DNA from: a virus | Length of the DNA: 42,573 bases | Strand: one strand, 5' to 3' | IMG/VR virus record: IMGVR_UViG_3300025112_000043 | Coordinates: 1 to 42,573 of that record | In this document: in pieces, positions 42,394-42,573 of the stretch | How the letters are laid out: every line of letters starts with the position of its first letter | Numbering within the stretch: the first letter of the stretch is position 1 | The notes under the pieces: model-generated | The model's database searches: none | Seen by the model: the letters and a program-made list of their open reading frames with translations, nothing else | What the model was told of the DNA's origin: nothing | Made by a program: the position numbers and the translations under genes

Positions 42394-42573
42394 ATGGAAA
42401 TCTTTGGCGCAGACAGCAGTGGAATCAATGTAAACTGGGCAGACGCCCCCGTTAAAATCGTAAATAGGAATCGTGACCGAATGAAACTACAAGTAAAACT
42501 CTCAAAAGTGGAGGCTCAAGCCTTCAAAAATTTCATGCAGACCGTTAAGCCTCAAGAGGTTGACGAGTCTCAA
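42394..42573 (+). CDS. Right-truncated small phage protein
   Basis: An open frame from the ATG at 42394 to the window end, 60 codons with no stop. The protein starts MEIFGADSSGINVNWADAPV and continues with a helix-like VKLSKVEAQAFKNFMQTVKP. There is no obvious ribosome binding site (ATATTATAGT just before). The pattern 'K.SK.EA.AFKNF...VKP' looks like a genuine conserved phage protein, but I cannot name it. It could be a structural or packaging-related protein lying upstream of portal or terminase genes, which I did not see here. Confidence 0.6.
   Translation, partial: MEIFGADSSGINVNWADAPVKIVNRNRDRMKLQVKLSKVEAQAFKNFMQTVKPQEVDESQ

Overview
The window is a single long block of virion-structure genes from a large contractile-tailed phage (Caudoviricetes, myovirus morphology, a distant relative of the T4 group). 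The recognisable set is gp25, gp6/gpJ and gpI/gp7 type baseplate wedge proteins, a beta-helical central spike and a PAAR spike tip, a gp21-type prohead protease, a gp22-type scaffold, a gp23-type major capsid protein, gp13/gp14/gp15-type neck and tail-completion proteins, the gp18-type sheath and the gp19-type tube. No tRNA, integrase, transposase or CRISPR array was seen. Base composition leans AT. Genes are packed with ATGA, TAATG or GTGA overlaps, and every gene but one is on the + strand. The general look is that of marine viral genomes, but the host cannot be read from the window. The only host hint is a set of cysteine-rich 'ACNY..DATIDDGSC' repeats of a kind common in secreted proteins of marine Bacteroidetes.

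Layout. Positions 1-7125 hold the baseplate hub, spike and wedge genes: a left-truncated unknown gene, a possible hub protein, the spike, a LamG-domain protein, gp25 and gp6. Positions 7126-29009 hold an adhesion/baseplate periphery cluster of about 22 kb. It contains a gpI/gp7-like wedge protein carrying a large inserted lectin-like region, a 2277-residue and a 1525-residue modular protein, two small paralogues, a 1308-residue beta-helix protein and a 710-residue fibre-like protein. A PAAR tip gene closes the cluster at 29012-29320.

Positions 29321-33786 are the head-assembly unit. It has a leader with a near-consensus T4-type late promoter and two hairpins, then an acidic protein, two small basic-tailed proteins, protease, scaffold and major capsid protein, and ends in a strong hairpin terminator. 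A perfect TATAAATA box follows directly and opens the neck/tail unit (33838-39210): a small ORF, gp13, gp14, gp15, a 58-residue protein missed by length cut-offs, sheath and tube. The right end holds an unrecognised 868-residue protein, a PDDEXK nuclease on the - strand (Holliday-junction-resolvase-like), and the first 60 codons of a + strand gene cut by the window edge.

The three modules together would build the head (core, protease, scaffold, shell), the neck and contractile tail, and a baseplate with an unusually large and modular set of glycan- or surface-binding parts. Portal, terminase, tape measure and lysozyme genes were not recognised here and presumably lie outside. Gene-family calls rest on reading the proteins by eye and on gene order; no database search was run. 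No stretch over 300 bases lacks a gene; the longest non-coding gap is about 110 bases.
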